Shown one piece after another: positions 32,916 to 43,867 of a stretch of 64,000 nucleotides of DNA. The number at the start of each line of letters is the position of its first letter. The first letter of the stretch is position 1. The notes below the pieces were generated by a model that was given only the letters and a program-made list of their open reading frames with translations, did no database searches and was not told the DNA's origin. Source of the stretch: Clostridium sp. CAG:413 (GTDB taxonomy: Bacteria; Bacillota; Clostridia; Oscillospirales; Acutalibacteraceae); NCBI GenBank assembly GCA_000431775.1, contig FR888227.1, forward strand, positions 63,854 through 127,853, read 5' to 3'. A program made the position numbers and the translations under genes.

Positions 32916-34559
32916 TTATGTGTAATTGATAAATAGTGAGAAGTGCATTATCGCCACGGCGAGAAGCCCTTCGGCGAGGAACAGCTTCCAGGTGTATTTC
33001 AGCCATTTGCCGTAGGAGATATTGACAAGGCCTATGGCTATTATCATTATGCCGCTCGTGGGGTAAAGGATATTTGTGAAGCCGTCGCCCATGCAGAATG
33101 TTAGCACCACGGAATTGCCCGAGATGCCGACAAGCTGTGCAAGCGGGGCAACTATCGGCATTATGAGGAACGCCTTCGCCGTGCCCGAGCCGATGAAGAA
33201 TTCGAGCACCACGACGAACGCAAAAAGCATCAGTATAGCCGCATAGGGCGAGACGCCTTGGATAAGCCCGTAAACATAATTGAGGATGGTATGGACTATC
33301 ATACCCTCTTTGAGGATATAGGTTATCGCAAGGATAAAGAATATCAGCGGGATCGCGGGGGCAATGGTCTTAATGCCCTTGCCGAAGCTCTTAAAGAGCT
33401 GCTTGCCCCTAAGCCCCGAGAGGTAGCCCGCAGTAAGACCGCCCGCCGTGAAGAGCACCGCCATGCCCGGCATTGAGATATAGCCGCTCATGTCGAGCAG
33501 GAAATCGACTATAATGCACACAAGCACGCCGCTCACGCACAGCACAAAGGCTTTGGTCGCCTTTTTAATATTCCCGTCGGCAAGTATCTCCAAGCCGTTA
33601 TCGAGCTTATACTTCTCGCGCAGAGCCTTATCCGTCTCGTAGCAGATGGATTTCTCCGGGTGCTTCTCGATCTTCTTCGCATAGCTGATTATAAAAGTGA
33701 TGAGCACGAGATAGACGAGGACGAATACGATTATCCTCAGCCACAGACCCGAGAAAACGGGAATGCCCGCGAGCTTCTGCACCGTGACGACGTTGAACGG
33801 ATTAAAGGTCGCAGCTGTGAAGCCGAACGCCACGGCGATAAGGCTGATGCTCAGGCCGACGAGCGAATCCCAGCCGAGCGCCAGAGCAATCGCGGCGCAG
33901 ATGGGCACAAGAGTGACGGATTCCTCAAGAATGCCCGCCGTTGAGCTGAGAAGCATACACACAAAGACCATCATGCAGAGCAGGAAATATTTTTTCTTCT
34001 CAAACTTCTTGATGATGACAGCCATTATGTATTTGAGCACTCCCCGCTCGTCGAGGATGAGGAAAGTGCCGCCTATCAGGACGATAAAGAGTATTATGGC
34101 AAGACCCGTGGTGACATTCTCGTCGCCGAAAAGGAGCACAAGCGATAGCACTATCTTCCATATTGGCATTTTATAATTGATTTTATGATATGTGCCGTCG
34201 ATAACCATGCCGCTGACATCGGTAGCCGTGTCATCATCGACGGATTTCACGGGCTTGATATTGACCCCCGCCGAGTCGAGCAGGGCGAGATATTCGCCGA
34301 AGCCGAGCGATTTCTCCTTATCGACCTCATATTTCGCCTCGGCATCGGGGATGGCTACTATCGTGCCGTCGGTGAGCTTATAGGTGTTCTCGGGGTAAAC
34401 ATAGTATTCGCCCCTCGGCATCACCTGAGTGAGCACGCCCGCAAAAGCCATTATCGCGACAAGCAGGATGCATATGCCGATTATTGATTTCTTGTTGAGC
34501 TGCAAACCCGGGGAGGAGTCGCCCTCGGTCTGCTTCTTTTGCTTAACGGCCTCAGCCAT
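32916..34559 (-). CDS. YfcC family antiporter-like membrane protein
   Basis: A 547-residue transporter with about 12-13 helices. It has a long extracytoplasmic insert between helix 1 and helix 2 (about residues 50-130), then TAGILEESVTLVPICAA, FGFTAATFNPFNVVTVQKLAG and FIGSGTAKAFLIMPIVAPL, all typical of the YfcC family. YfcC/ArcD-related carriers exchange arginine, ornithine or other basic amino acids. Its start overlaps the end of the ornithine cyclodeaminase-like gene by eight bases, which ties its job to that enzyme: uptake or exchange of ornithine or arginine is the simplest guess. Confidence 0.8.
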   Translation of the reverse strand: MAEAVKQKKQTEGDSSPGLQLNKKSIIGICILLVAIMAFAGVLTQVMPRGEYYVYPENTYKLTDGTIVAIPDAEAKYEVDKEKSLGFGEYLALLDSAGVNIKPVKSVDDDTATDVSGMVIDGTYHKINYKMPIWKIVLSLVLLFGDENVTTGLAIILFIVLIGGTFLILDERGVLKYIMAVIIKKFEKKKYFLLCMMVFVCMLLSSTAGILEESVTLVPICAAIALALGWDSLVGLSISLIAVAFGFTAATFNPFNVVTVQKLAGIPVFSGLWLRIIVFVLVYLVLITFIISYAKKIEKHPEKSICYETDKALREKYKLDNGLEILADGNIKKATKAFVLCVSGVLVCIIVDFLLDMSGYISMPGMAVLFTAGGLTAGYLSGLRGKQLFKSFGKGIKTIAPAIPLIFFILAITYILKEGMIVHTILNYVYGLIQGVSPYAAILMLFAFVVVLEFFIGSGTAKAFLIMPIVAPLAQLVGISGNSVVLTFCMGDGFTNILYPTSGIMIIAIGLVNISYGKWLKYTWKLFLAEGLLAVAIMHFSLFINYT

Positions 34560-35649
34560 TTGCCTCGCCTCCGTCTATCAGATTGCGTTTGGTATTCACG
34601 ATAAAATCCTGTATATTGGTCACAACGCCCGTGGCGCTGAGACTGCCCCTGTCCTTTAGCTTGTTGACGGCGAATTCGGAGATATCCACCACATAGAAAT
34701 AGACGGGGCGCACCTTGCCGCCGACCACCTGATATGACGGGGTCATGTTGCCCGTGGCTATCGTGTGGAGCTGAGTCGCAAGGGCGATCACCGTGGTCGC
34801 TTCGCAGGTGTGCGCTCTCATGGCGTCCTGCGCCTCATAGACATTCGGTATCACATCGGGCAGAGGGCCGTCGTCCCTGATAGAGCCTGCGAGCACAAAG
34901 GGCACATTGTTGCGTACAAGAGCGCTCATAATGCCCGTGCTGATATTATTCTGCTCGATGAAATTCTTGACCGAGCCCGCCTTACGCACCAGATTTATGA
35001 CATGAAGGTGATTATAGTGACCGTTGTAGGTGACTTCCTTTGTGTATATATCCTGCCCGAGGCCGGTGTGGAAAACATCGCCCTCCATATCGTGAGTGGC
35101 AAGGGCGTTGCCCGCAAAAAGGGCGTGGCAGTAGCCGTTGTCGATAAGTGCTGCCATCGCGTCCCTTGAGTCGTGGTCAAAGGCGCAGGCGGGGCCGAGC
35201 ACCCAGACTATCTTGCCGTTATCCCTGTCGTGGCGCAGGATATCATAGAGCCTGTCGTAATCCCTCGAATATGAGGTCTCCCTCGACTGCCCCGTTCTGA
35301 AAGCAAAGCTCTGATTATTCTCCTCGGCGGCGGTGAAGCCGTCCGTGTGGACAAATACTCCGCAGCTGCCGTCGTCCGTGCGGCCGACAACGACTTCATC
35401 GCCCTCACGGATATTGCGCATTTCAACAGCGTGCGGCTCGCCGTCCTTAATAACGACTGAGCAATCCATTCGGCTGCCCTTAATGAGCTTCCATTCGCCG
35501 TTTATCTTGAAATACTCGGGGTAAATGGTCGTTGCGTAGAAATTCTCGGGGATATATCCCCTGCCCGCCCGCTCGGTCGTAACATCGGGGCAGGATATGA
35601 ACCTCTCGGCGCTGAAATCCGGCGCCGTGTATTCAGGAAGCTTAAACAT
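34552..35649 (-). CDS. ornithine cyclodeaminase-like protein of the LOR/SDH family
   Basis: A 365-residue protein. The C-terminal two-thirds carry the LOR/SDH bifunctional-enzyme conserved region: VWVLGPACAFDHDSRDAMAALI, LFAGNALATHDME and TGLGQDIYTKE, then a conserved PFVLAGSIRDDGPLPDVI. Family members with measured activity (archaeal MMP1218 type and the C-terminal part of cyanobacterial AgrE) convert ornithine to proline and ammonia using NAD. The N-terminal arginine dihydrolase domain of AgrE is absent. The fold may be complete or slightly short compared with about 400 residues. GAGGA precedes the ATG; it starts 17 bases after tgt. Confidence 0.75.
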   Translation of the reverse strand: MFKLPEYTAPDFSAERFISCPDVTTERAGRGYIPENFYATTIYPEYFKINGEWKLIKGSRMDCSVVIKDGEPHAVEMRNIREGDEVVVGRTDDGSCGVFVHTDGFTAAEENNQSFAFRTGQSRETSYSRDYDRLYDILRHDRDNGKIVWVLGPACAFDHDSRDAMAALIDNGYCHALFAGNALATHDMEGDVFHTGLGQDIYTKEVTYNGHYNHLHVINLVRKAGSVKNFIEQNNISTGIMSALVRNNVPFVLAGSIRDDGPLPDVIPNVYEAQDAMRAHTCEATTVIALATQLHTIATGNMTPSYQVVGGKVRPVYFYVVDISEFAVNKLKDRGSLSATGVVTNIQDFIVNTKRNLIDGGEANG

Positions 35650-35666
35650 ATAAATTCCTCACAAAA

Positions 35667-37839
<2,173 letters not shown>

Positions 37840-37869
37840 TAGAAAACCTCGAAAATATTAAGAATATAT

Positions 37870-37925
37870 TTGACTAATAAATCAATGTGTGATATCATCA
37901 TAATATTATCACAAAGTTTTGTCAA
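37870..37925. promoter_or_regulatory. overlapping divergent promoters for queA (minus) and asd (plus)
   Basis: Minus strand: TTGACA (37925-37920), a 17-base spacer, TATGAT (37902-37897). Plus strand: TTGACT (37870-37875), a 17-base spacer, TATCAT (37893-37898). The two -10 boxes share bases, so RNA polymerase could not use both at once. An imperfect palindrome TGTGATA...TATCACA-like spans the overlap. Confidence 0.75.
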
Positions 37926-37974
37926 GGCAATATTGCCAAATAATTATAGGCACTTCTGAAAGGGGTCAAGAATT

Positions 37975-39069
37975 ATGAAAAAGTACAGAGTCGGCATAGT
38001 CGGAGCAACGGGAATGGTCGGTCAGCGCTTCGCCACCCTGCTTGAGAATCACCCGTGGTTTGAGGTAGTCGCCCTTGCCGCAAGCCCCCGCTCGGCCGGC
38101 AAGACATATAAAGAAGCAGTCGGCGCAAAATGGTGCATGGCTGCGCCCATCCCCGCGAACATGGCTGACATCGTTGTAATGGATGCCGCAAAGGACATCG
38201 ACAAAATGGCGGCGGCAGTCGACTTCGTTTTCTGCGCCGTTGACATGAAAAAGGAGGAGATAAAGGCTCTCGAGGAGGCATGTGCCAAGGCGGAGTGCCC
38301 CGTTATCTCCAACAACAGCGCCAACCGCCACACCCCCGATGTGCCGATGATAGTGCCCGAGCTGAACCCCGAGCATTCCGCTGTCATAGCCGCTCAGAGG
38401 AAGCGTCTCGGCACAAAGAGAGGCTTCATCGCCGTCAAATCCAACTGCTCGCTTCAGAGCTATGTGCCCGCTCTTTTCCCGCTGGATAAGGCAGGCTACA
38501 AGGTCAAGGACGTGCTCGTATGCACCTATCAGGCGATCTCCGGCGCAGGCAAGACCTTTGAGACCTGGCCCGAGATGGTCGACAACGTGATCCCCTACAT
38601 CGGCGGTGAGGAGGAGAAATCCGAAATTGAGCCGCTCAAAATTTGGGGCAAAGTCGAAGGCGACAGGATCGTTGAAGCGACCAGCCCGAATTTCACCGCT
38701 CAGTGCCTCAGAGTCGCAGCCTCCGACGGTCACATGGCGGCGGTATTCGTAAGATTTGAGAATAAGCCCACAATAGATGAAATGAAAAAGATCTGGAAGG
38801 AATTCAAGGGCTACCCGCAGCAGGTGGGTCTCCCCTCGGCTCCCAAGCAGTTCCTAAACTACTTTGAGGAGGATAACCTACCCCAGACGAAGCTCCAGAG
38901 AAACCTCGAGAACGGCATGGCCGTCTCGATCGGCAGGCTCAGAGAGGATACTCAGTATGACTACAAATTCGTCTGCCTCTCTCACAACACCCTCAGGGGC
39001 GCTGCGGGCGGCGCCGTCCTTATGGCGGAGCAGCTCTGCGAGCAGGGTTACATTGAGTCAAAATTCTGA
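37975..39069 (+). CDS. asd: aspartate-semialdehyde dehydrogenase
   Basis: A 364-residue enzyme making aspartate semialdehyde from aspartyl phosphate with NADPH. The N-terminal Rossmann site is VGIVGATGMVGQRF; the nucleophile Cys is in SNCSLQSYVPAL (about 156). The sequence is of the longer archaeal/fungal-type branch (YQAISGAGKTFETWPEMVDNVIPYI block), not the common E. coli form. It is first gene of a lysine/diaminopimelate operon with dapA and dapB. Confidence 0.95.
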   Translation: MKKYRVGIVGATGMVGQRFATLLENHPWFEVVALAASPRSAGKTYKEAVGAKWCMAAPIPANMADIVVMDAAKDIDKMAAAVDFVFCAVDMKKEEIKALEEACAKAECPVISNNSANRHTPDVPMIVPELNPEHSAVIAAQRKRLGTKRGFIAVKSNCSLQSYVPALFPLDKAGYKVKDVLVCTYQAISGAGKTFETWPEMVDNVIPYIGGEEEKSEIEPLKIWGKVEGDRIVEATSPNFTAQCLRVAASDGHMAAVFVRFENKPTIDEMKKIWKEFKGYPQQVGLPSAPKQFLNYFEEDNLPQTKLQRNLENGMAVSIGRLREDTQYDYKFVCLSHNTLRGAAGGAVLMAEQLCEQGYIESKF

Positions 39070-39096
39070 TAAATCATACTGAAAGGATAATGCAGC

Positions 39097-39984
39097 ATGA
39101 AACCCGTACTTTTTACCGGCGCAGGCGTCGCCATCATCACACCGTTTAACGAGGATCAGAGCGTTAACTACGACCGTTTCGCTCAGCTTGTCGAGGATCA
39201 GGTCAAAAACGGCACGGACGCCATCGTGGTCTGCGGGACTACGGGCGAAGCAAAGACCCTCTCCACCGAGGAGCATATCAACGTCATCAAGCTCTGCGTT
39301 GAAGTCGCAAACCACCGTGTGCCAGTCATTGCTGGCGCCGGCAGCAACGACACCCACTACGCAGTAAAGCTCTCTAACGAAGCGGAGAAATGCGGCGTTG
39401 ACGCCCTGCTCTCGGTCACTCCGTATTATAACAAGACCTCTCAGAGGGGCCTCATAGCTCATTACAATTATATCGCCGACAGGGTCAGCGCGCCTATGAT
39501 ACTCTATAACGTGCCGTCAAGGACGGGCGTTAACATTAAACCCGAAACCTATGCCGAGCTTGCAAAGCACCCGAGGATAATAGCCACCAAAGAGGCGAAC
39601 GGAAATATCTCCGAGATAGCTCAGACCGCCGCCCTCTGCGGCGACGAGCTGACCATTTACTCCGGAAACGACGACCAGGCGACCGCAATCATGTCCCTCG
39701 GCGGCAAGGGCGTTATCTCCGTGCTCTCAAACGTAGTGCCCGGCGTAGCGCACGACATCGTTCAGAAATATCTCGACGGCGACTACATCGGCAGCCGTGA
39801 GCTTCAGCTCAAGTATCTTGACCTTTGCAACGCCCTCTTCATGGACGTCAACCCCATCCCCGTCAAAGAGGCCATGAACCTCATGGGTATGGACGTCGGC
39901 GAATGCAGGCTTCCGCTTGTCGGCCTAACCGACGAAGCGAGAGAGAAGCTCAAGGCTACCCTTAAGAAGCACGGTCTCGTCTGA
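39097..39984 (+). CDS. dapA: 4-hydroxy-tetrahydrodipicolinate synthase
   Basis: A 295-residue TIM-barrel aldolase condensing pyruvate with aspartate semialdehyde. The Schiff-base lysine is in IIATKEANG (about 165). The catalytic Tyr is in VTPYYNK, and GTTGEAKTLS is the phosphate-like binding loop. It is 27 bases downstream of asd and 26 before dapB, so it sits in the same operon. Lysine control elements such as an L-box were not seen upstream. Confidence 0.97.
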   Translation: MKPVLFTGAGVAIITPFNEDQSVNYDRFAQLVEDQVKNGTDAIVVCGTTGEAKTLSTEEHINVIKLCVEVANHRVPVIAGAGSNDTHYAVKLSNEAEKCGVDALLSVTPYYNKTSQRGLIAHYNYIADRVSAPMILYNVPSRTGVNIKPETYAELAKHPRIIATKEANGNISEIAQTAALCGDELTIYSGNDDQATAIMSLGGKGVISVLSNVVPGVAHDIVQKYLDGDYIGSRELQLKYLDLCNALFMDVNPIPVKEAMNLMGMDVGECRLPLVGLTDEAREKLKATLKKHGLV

Positions 39985-40010
39985 TCACACAACAACCGAG
40001 GTAATCTAAA

Positions 40011-40775
40011 ATGACAGGAATTTTACTGAGCGGCTGCAACGGCAAGATGGGCAAGGTCATCACCGCGGCGGCTGCGAACACCGACGACATTGAGATAGTC
40101 GGCGGCATAGATCTCAACACCGAGGCAGGCGCAGGCTACCCGGTATTCGCCTCCCCTACCGAGGTCACACCTGAGGTGCTTGCCCGCACCGATGTGATAA
40201 TTGATTTCTCCAATCCCTCGGCATTCGCCGGTCTTATTGAATTTGCGGTCAAGGCGGCAAAGCCCGCAGTCTTTGCGACCACGGGTCTGAATGAAGCTCA
40301 GCTCACGCTGCTTCACCACGCCGCCGACAAGATACCCGTATTCTTTGCGGCGAATATGTCGCTCGGCGTCAGCCTGATAAGCGAGCTTGCCCAAAAGGCC
40401 GCCAAGGTGCTCGGCGACGACTTCGATATCGAGATAGTCGAGATGCACCACAATCAGAAGGTGGACGCCCCCAGCGGCACGGCGCTGATGCTTGCCGACT
40501 CTATCAAAGAGGCTCTCGGCGAGGATATGCGCTATGAATACGACCGCCATGCCAAGCGCGAGAAACGCGGTAAAAACGAGATAGGCATCCACTCAGTCAG
40601 GGGCGGCACGATAACCGGCGAGCACGAGATAATCTTCGCAGGTCACGACGAAATAATCAAAATATCCCACAGCGCCCGCAGCAAGGAGCTGTTTGCGACC
40701 GGTGCAATAAACGCCGCACGCTTCCTTTGCGGCAAGCCTGCGGGGCTTTACGGGATGAAAGAACTTATCGGTTGA
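40011..40775 (+). CDS. dapB: 4-hydroxy-tetrahydrodipicolinate reductase
   Basis: A 254-residue NAD(P)H-dependent reductase. The N-terminal nucleotide site is ILLSGCNGKMGKVI (with CNG in place of the usual GAxG). The substrate loop EMHHNQKVDAPSGTALML (about 145) carries the catalytic His and Lys. Its product feeds both lysine and meso-diaminopimelate for the wall. Confidence 0.97.
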   Translation: MTGILLSGCNGKMGKVITAAAANTDDIEIVGGIDLNTEAGAGYPVFASPTEVTPEVLARTDVIIDFSNPSAFAGLIEFAVKAAKPAVFATTGLNEAQLTLLHHAADKIPVFFAANMSLGVSLISELAQKAAKVLGDDFDIEIVEMHHNQKVDAPSGTALMLADSIKEALGEDMRYEYDRHAKREKRGKNEIGIHSVRGGTITGEHEIIFAGHDEIIKISHSARSKELFATGAINAARFLCGKPAGLYGMKELIG

Positions 40776-40799
40776 GTTGTTAAAGCAGGAGGTATTGCA

Positions 40800-41264
40800 A
40801 TGGGTCTTGTTGAAAATATTTATGTCACGGAGGACGTAACACTCTTCTCGCTCTGCGACGCTCCGGCGGATGTCGCCCACATGGCGGAGGTATTCGCCCT
40901 GATCGCTAAGTCAGGGATCGACGTCGATATGATATCACAGCTCCCGATAAGCGGCAGCTGCTCGGGATTCTCATTCACCGTCAGCGACGACGACTTCATC
41001 TCGGTGCTTTCGATAGCCTCCGAGCTTCGCAGCAGAAACCCCAAGACCAAGATAAGCGTCAGCAGCGGCAACTGCAAGCTGACCGTCAGCGGCGAGGCGA
41101 TGAGGGGAACTCCCGGAGTCTCCGCCCGTGTATTCAAGGCGGCGGCAAGCGTCGGCGCGGATGTGCGCATGATAACGACCTCGGAGATCGAGATTGCACT
41201 GCTCGTTGTCAAATCCGACGTTGACACCGTTATCGACGCAATCAACAAAGAATTTGCTGAATGA
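40800..41264 (+). CDS. stand-alone ACT-domain protein, aspartokinase regulatory-like
   Basis: A 154-residue protein made only of tandem ACT-type folds (residues 1-75 and about 80-150). The second half, GTPGVSARVFKAAASVGADVRMITTSEIEIALLV, is the aspartokinase regulatory ACT pattern, but the kinase catalytic domain is missing. Such paralogues may sense lysine or threonine and bind a separate aspartokinase. It is 24 bases after dapB, last in the operon, and is followed by a strong terminator. Confidence 0.85.
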   Translation: MGLVENIYVTEDVTLFSLCDAPADVAHMAEVFALIAKSGIDVDMISQLPISGSCSGFSFTVSDDDFISVLSIASELRSRNPKTKISVSSGNCKLTVSGEAMRGTPGVSARVFKAAASVGADVRMITTSEIEIALLVVKSDVDTVIDAINKEFAE

Positions 41265-41275
41265 TCATATAAAGC

Positions 41276-41314
41276 AACTCTCCCCCGGCTTCGTCCGAGG
41301 GAGAGTTTTTGTTT
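41276..41314 (+). terminator. terminator of the asd-dapA-dapB-ACT operon
   Basis: Stem AACTCTCCCCCGG/CCGAGGGAGAGTT (one mismatch), loop CTTCGT, and then TTTTGTTTG. A textbook intrinsic terminator 11 bases after the last stop. Confidence 0.88.
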
Positions 41315-41388
41315 GTGGTATCTTTTAATCTGCTTTCTCATTAAAAAGGCTGTAACGCTGCCTAATCACGCATTTGCAATTCTTTTGC

Positions 41389-41472
41389 GGGATGCCGAGG
41401 ACGTCATCCCCTACAATGTGAGATAAAAATTTGTGCCTGCCCTTGCCTCCCTCTGACGGGGGAGCCGACATA
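41389..41472. repeat. interspersed hairpin repeat, copy 2
   Basis: The 26-base palindrome at 41389-41414 matches copy 1 (348-373) except for a few bases. A CCTTGCCTCCCTCTGACGGG tract with a GGGGGAGCC hairpin arm follows near 41440-41466, as in copy 1. It occupies most of the gap 41315-41507, and a short frame in it (41431-41637) is not a real gene. Confidence 0.65.
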
Positions 41473-41507
41473 ACTGCAAGACGGATCGTGAGTTTTCCGA
41501 GCCCTTC

Positions 41508-42017
41508 TCACCCTCTTTTTCTCGTCAGGCAAGCGCCGACAAGCGAAGCGACAAAGACAAACGGAGCGAGTCTCACAAAGGCAAATTCAAACGCATGGAA
41601 AGCCGCGCCGAAAACCGCGGTTTCGGGGTCGGCATAATTCCAGCCGAGATACGGGCTTTTGAGCGCAGCCAACGCCGCAAAGCCGACAACAGTAACGACA
41701 GATAATATCAGAAAAAACAGGTGAAGCGCTTTCCTGCGTGCGAGCTTCCTGCGGGCAAGCTGCAAATTGATGACCTCCAGCTTCTCCGAGACTGCTTTAA
41801 GGTCGTCGGGCTTCGCTTCGGGCGCATTCTCGCCGAGCAGAGTGCTCACGGGCGTTTCAAGCGCCTCAGATATCGAGATGAGCATATCGGCGTCGGGCAC
41901 CGACAGCCCCTGCTCCCACTTTGAGATCGTTTGCCGCACCACATTCAGCTTGACGGCAAGCTCCTCTTGAGAAAGGCCTTTTGATTTGCGGATCGTTTTG
42001 ATGTTTTCACTTAACAT
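41508..42017 (-). CDS. XRE-family regulator with C-terminal membrane domain
   Basis: A 169-residue protein. Residues 1-60 are an HTH_3 domain (LSENIKTIRKSKGLSQEELAVKLNVVRQTISKWEQG). A linker follows, then two hydrophobic segments (about 103-122 and 140-163), so it is a membrane-tethered regulator. The start at 42017 is set by AAGGAGGT seven bases upstream; the longer frame from 42113 is rejected. A TTGCGG/TATAAT promoter (17-base spacer) lies at 42104-42076. The signal and target are unknown. Confidence 0.85.
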   Translation of the reverse strand: MLSENIKTIRKSKGLSQEELAVKLNVVRQTISKWEQGLSVPDADMLISISEALETPVSTLLGENAPEAKPDDLKAVSEKLEVINLQLARRKLARRKALHLFFLILSVVTVVGFAALAALKSPYLGWNYADPETAVFGAAFHAFEFAFVRLAPFVFVASLVGACLTRKRG

Positions 42018-42075
42018 TCGGGCAACCTCCTTTTTGGGTGACCGTCGATGATCGCAGTCACTCAGCCGTACCGAT

Positions 42076-42104
42076 ATTATACGGTCGGCAGTCCGTTGCC
42101 GCAA
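42076..42104 (-). promoter_or_regulatory. promoter of the XRE regulator
   Basis: TTGCGG (42104-42099), a 17-base spacer, TATAAT (42081-42076) on the minus strand, about 60 bases before the start codon. Confidence 0.65.
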
Positions 42105-42136
42105 GCAACGCATATTAACATTTGCAATTGTATCAC

Positions 42137-42172
42137 AAAACGCCCGAAAAATCAGCGGATCTTTCGAGCGTT
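42137..42172 (-). terminator. terminator after the GH3 gene
   Basis: An AAACGCTCGAAA/TTTCGGGCGTTT stem with one G-U pair and a short U-rich tail (TTTTGTG) on the minus strand, just past the gene stop at 42179. Confidence 0.6.
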
Positions 42173-42178
42173 TTAATA

Positions 42179-43864
42179 TTATTCGGCTATGTGGGAGAAG
42201 AAGAAGTCCTTCTTATCCTCCTTGATCACTCGCAGAGGCTTTATCTGATTAAGGTTGGCGCCTCTCTTCTTGAGAGCCTCTCGCTGCTCCTCATAAGTTC
42301 CCTGGCGCAGGAAGTGCATCTCGGTGTCGCCGAGAGTGCCGGTATTCTTTGCGTCGGAGATAAAGAGGTTGGAGTCGCTCAGATACTTGTCAAACGCCTT
42401 TGCCATCGCCTCGCACTTGTCGCTTGAGACAGGTTCGCCCGGCTCGACAAAGAGCACATAGTGACCGGGGCTGGTGGAGAGATCGGCGTAGATGCTGTGA
42501 CCCGTCACATTGATGCCGAATTCCTCCGCCATCTTGGCGACCGACCAGTCAAGCATCTGCTGGCTCGTCTTTTCGCCTGCGATATTGACCACCTGGTTGA
42601 GGCGGTACATAAATGTGACCGTCGGGCTTTCATAATAATATCCGGTGCAGCGCACGACATCCTCAATGCGGTATCTGTAAAGGCCGCTGAGGTTGGTGAC
42701 TATCACTTCATAGTCCTTGCCCGGCTCAAGCTGATTCATCGTCAGCGGGCGGGTGCCCTCGGGGGCATCAACGGGCAGGAATTCAAAGAAGCCGTTTTGC
42801 GGGAGCATCACGCAGTCGTCGGTGTCGAGCGAAAGCGGGACTGCCATGAGCGCTTCGGACGCGCCGTAGCCGAGATTATGCATCGGCAGGTCGCCCGTGT
42901 AGCGGCGCAGCCTCTTTGAATAAATCGAGAGCGAGCTTGCGCCCATGCCGAACGCCCAGCCGAGCTTCGGCCAAATTCTCGGAGCTATCGGGGTGTCAAA
43001 GCCCTTCTCGAACTCCCTGCGAAGCTCTGCGGCTCTCTTGGGGTTGGGCTTCATGCGCTTCTCAAGCTTCGCACGCAGCTCGGGAGGCAGCTCAATGCTC
43101 GGGTCGATCTTCCCCTTCTCGATATCGTCGACGAACATCTCCCAATTCTCCTCAAGATAGCGGAACATCGTCTCGAGCACGGTAACGATTATCGTGCTAA
43201 GGTAGCTGACGTTCCTGTTCTCAAGGCCGTAGCGCATCTTGAGATAATGCATATTCATCTTTGAGGGGTCTTTGGGGAAGAGCACCTCTTTCGGCGAGGT
43301 CGAGATATAGGGCACGATGGGCTTAAGATACATCAGCGGAATGCCCGAGAGACAGCTGACAGTCTTGCCGCAGGGGAGCTTGTGGCTCGTTATCTCGATA
43401 GTGAGCAGACCCTTCTGCGGCGGGAGCTTTTTGCCCTTTGAGCGGAAATATTTGACGGCGCAGCCGACGGGCGCGCTGAAGCTGAAGCACTGGCAATTCC
43501 AGAGCTGACGGGCGGACTGCGGGATATATTTCGGCTTGCCCACGCTGCCCGAGGACTCGGCGTATCTGCCGATATGCCAGGTGGTTATCAAATTCTTCTC
43601 ACCCTGAACCATGCGGTCGATATAATCCGCATAGTCGTCATAGGTCGAGAGCGGGACTATATCCTGATAGTCCTTGACGCTTTTGACATCCTTGAAGTTG
43701 CACTTCTTGCCGTATTCGGTGTTTTTGTTGGTACGCATGAGCTTCTTGAGATTATGCTCCTGCGTTTTAACGCCGTGCTTTGCATAGATCTCCAGCTTCT
43801 TATGCTCGATCAAGCCGAGCATACCTCCGAAGCCCGAAACCATGCTGCGAAAGAAATCTGCCAT
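42179..43864 (-). CDS. GH3 auxin-responsive-promoter family adenylating enzyme
   Basis: A 561-residue member of the GH3 branch of the ANL (acyl-adenylate) superfamily. The ATP-binding block is ESSGSVGKPKYIPQS (about 107), an LGYGASEAL motif (about 330) is the mid-domain signature, and YRIEDVVRCTGYYYESPTVTF (about 415) is the late hinge. Plant GH3 enzymes join amino acids to acyl acids such as auxin; bacterial members form amide or thioester bonds but most substrates are unknown. It is co-oriented with a GtrA membrane gene three bases upstream and a secreted cellulase. Confidence 0.8.
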   Translation of the reverse strand: MADFFRSMVSGFGGMLGLIEHKKLEIYAKHGVKTQEHNLKKLMRTNKNTEYGKKCNFKDVKSVKDYQDIVPLSTYDDYADYIDRMVQGEKNLITTWHIGRYAESSGSVGKPKYIPQSARQLWNCQCFSFSAPVGCAVKYFRSKGKKLPPQKGLLTIEITSHKLPCGKTVSCLSGIPLMYLKPIVPYISTSPKEVLFPKDPSKMNMHYLKMRYGLENRNVSYLSTIIVTVLETMFRYLEENWEMFVDDIEKGKIDPSIELPPELRAKLEKRMKPNPKRAAELRREFEKGFDTPIAPRIWPKLGWAFGMGASSLSIYSKRLRRYTGDLPMHNLGYGASEALMAVPLSLDTDDCVMLPQNGFFEFLPVDAPEGTRPLTMNQLEPGKDYEVIVTNLSGLYRYRIEDVVRCTGYYYESPTVTFMYRLNQVVNIAGEKTSQQMLDWSVAKMAEEFGINVTGHSIYADLSTSPGHYVLFVEPGEPVSSDKCEAMAKAFDKYLSDSNLFISDAKNTGTLGDTEMHFLRQGTYEEQREALKKRGANLNQIKPLRVIKEDKKDFFFSHIAE

Positions 43865-43867
43865 GGG

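Noticed and set aside
41431-41637. 68-residue plus-strand frame across the interspersed repeat
   Set aside because: It begins within the repeat and runs antisense into the XRE gene; there is no RBS or family match.
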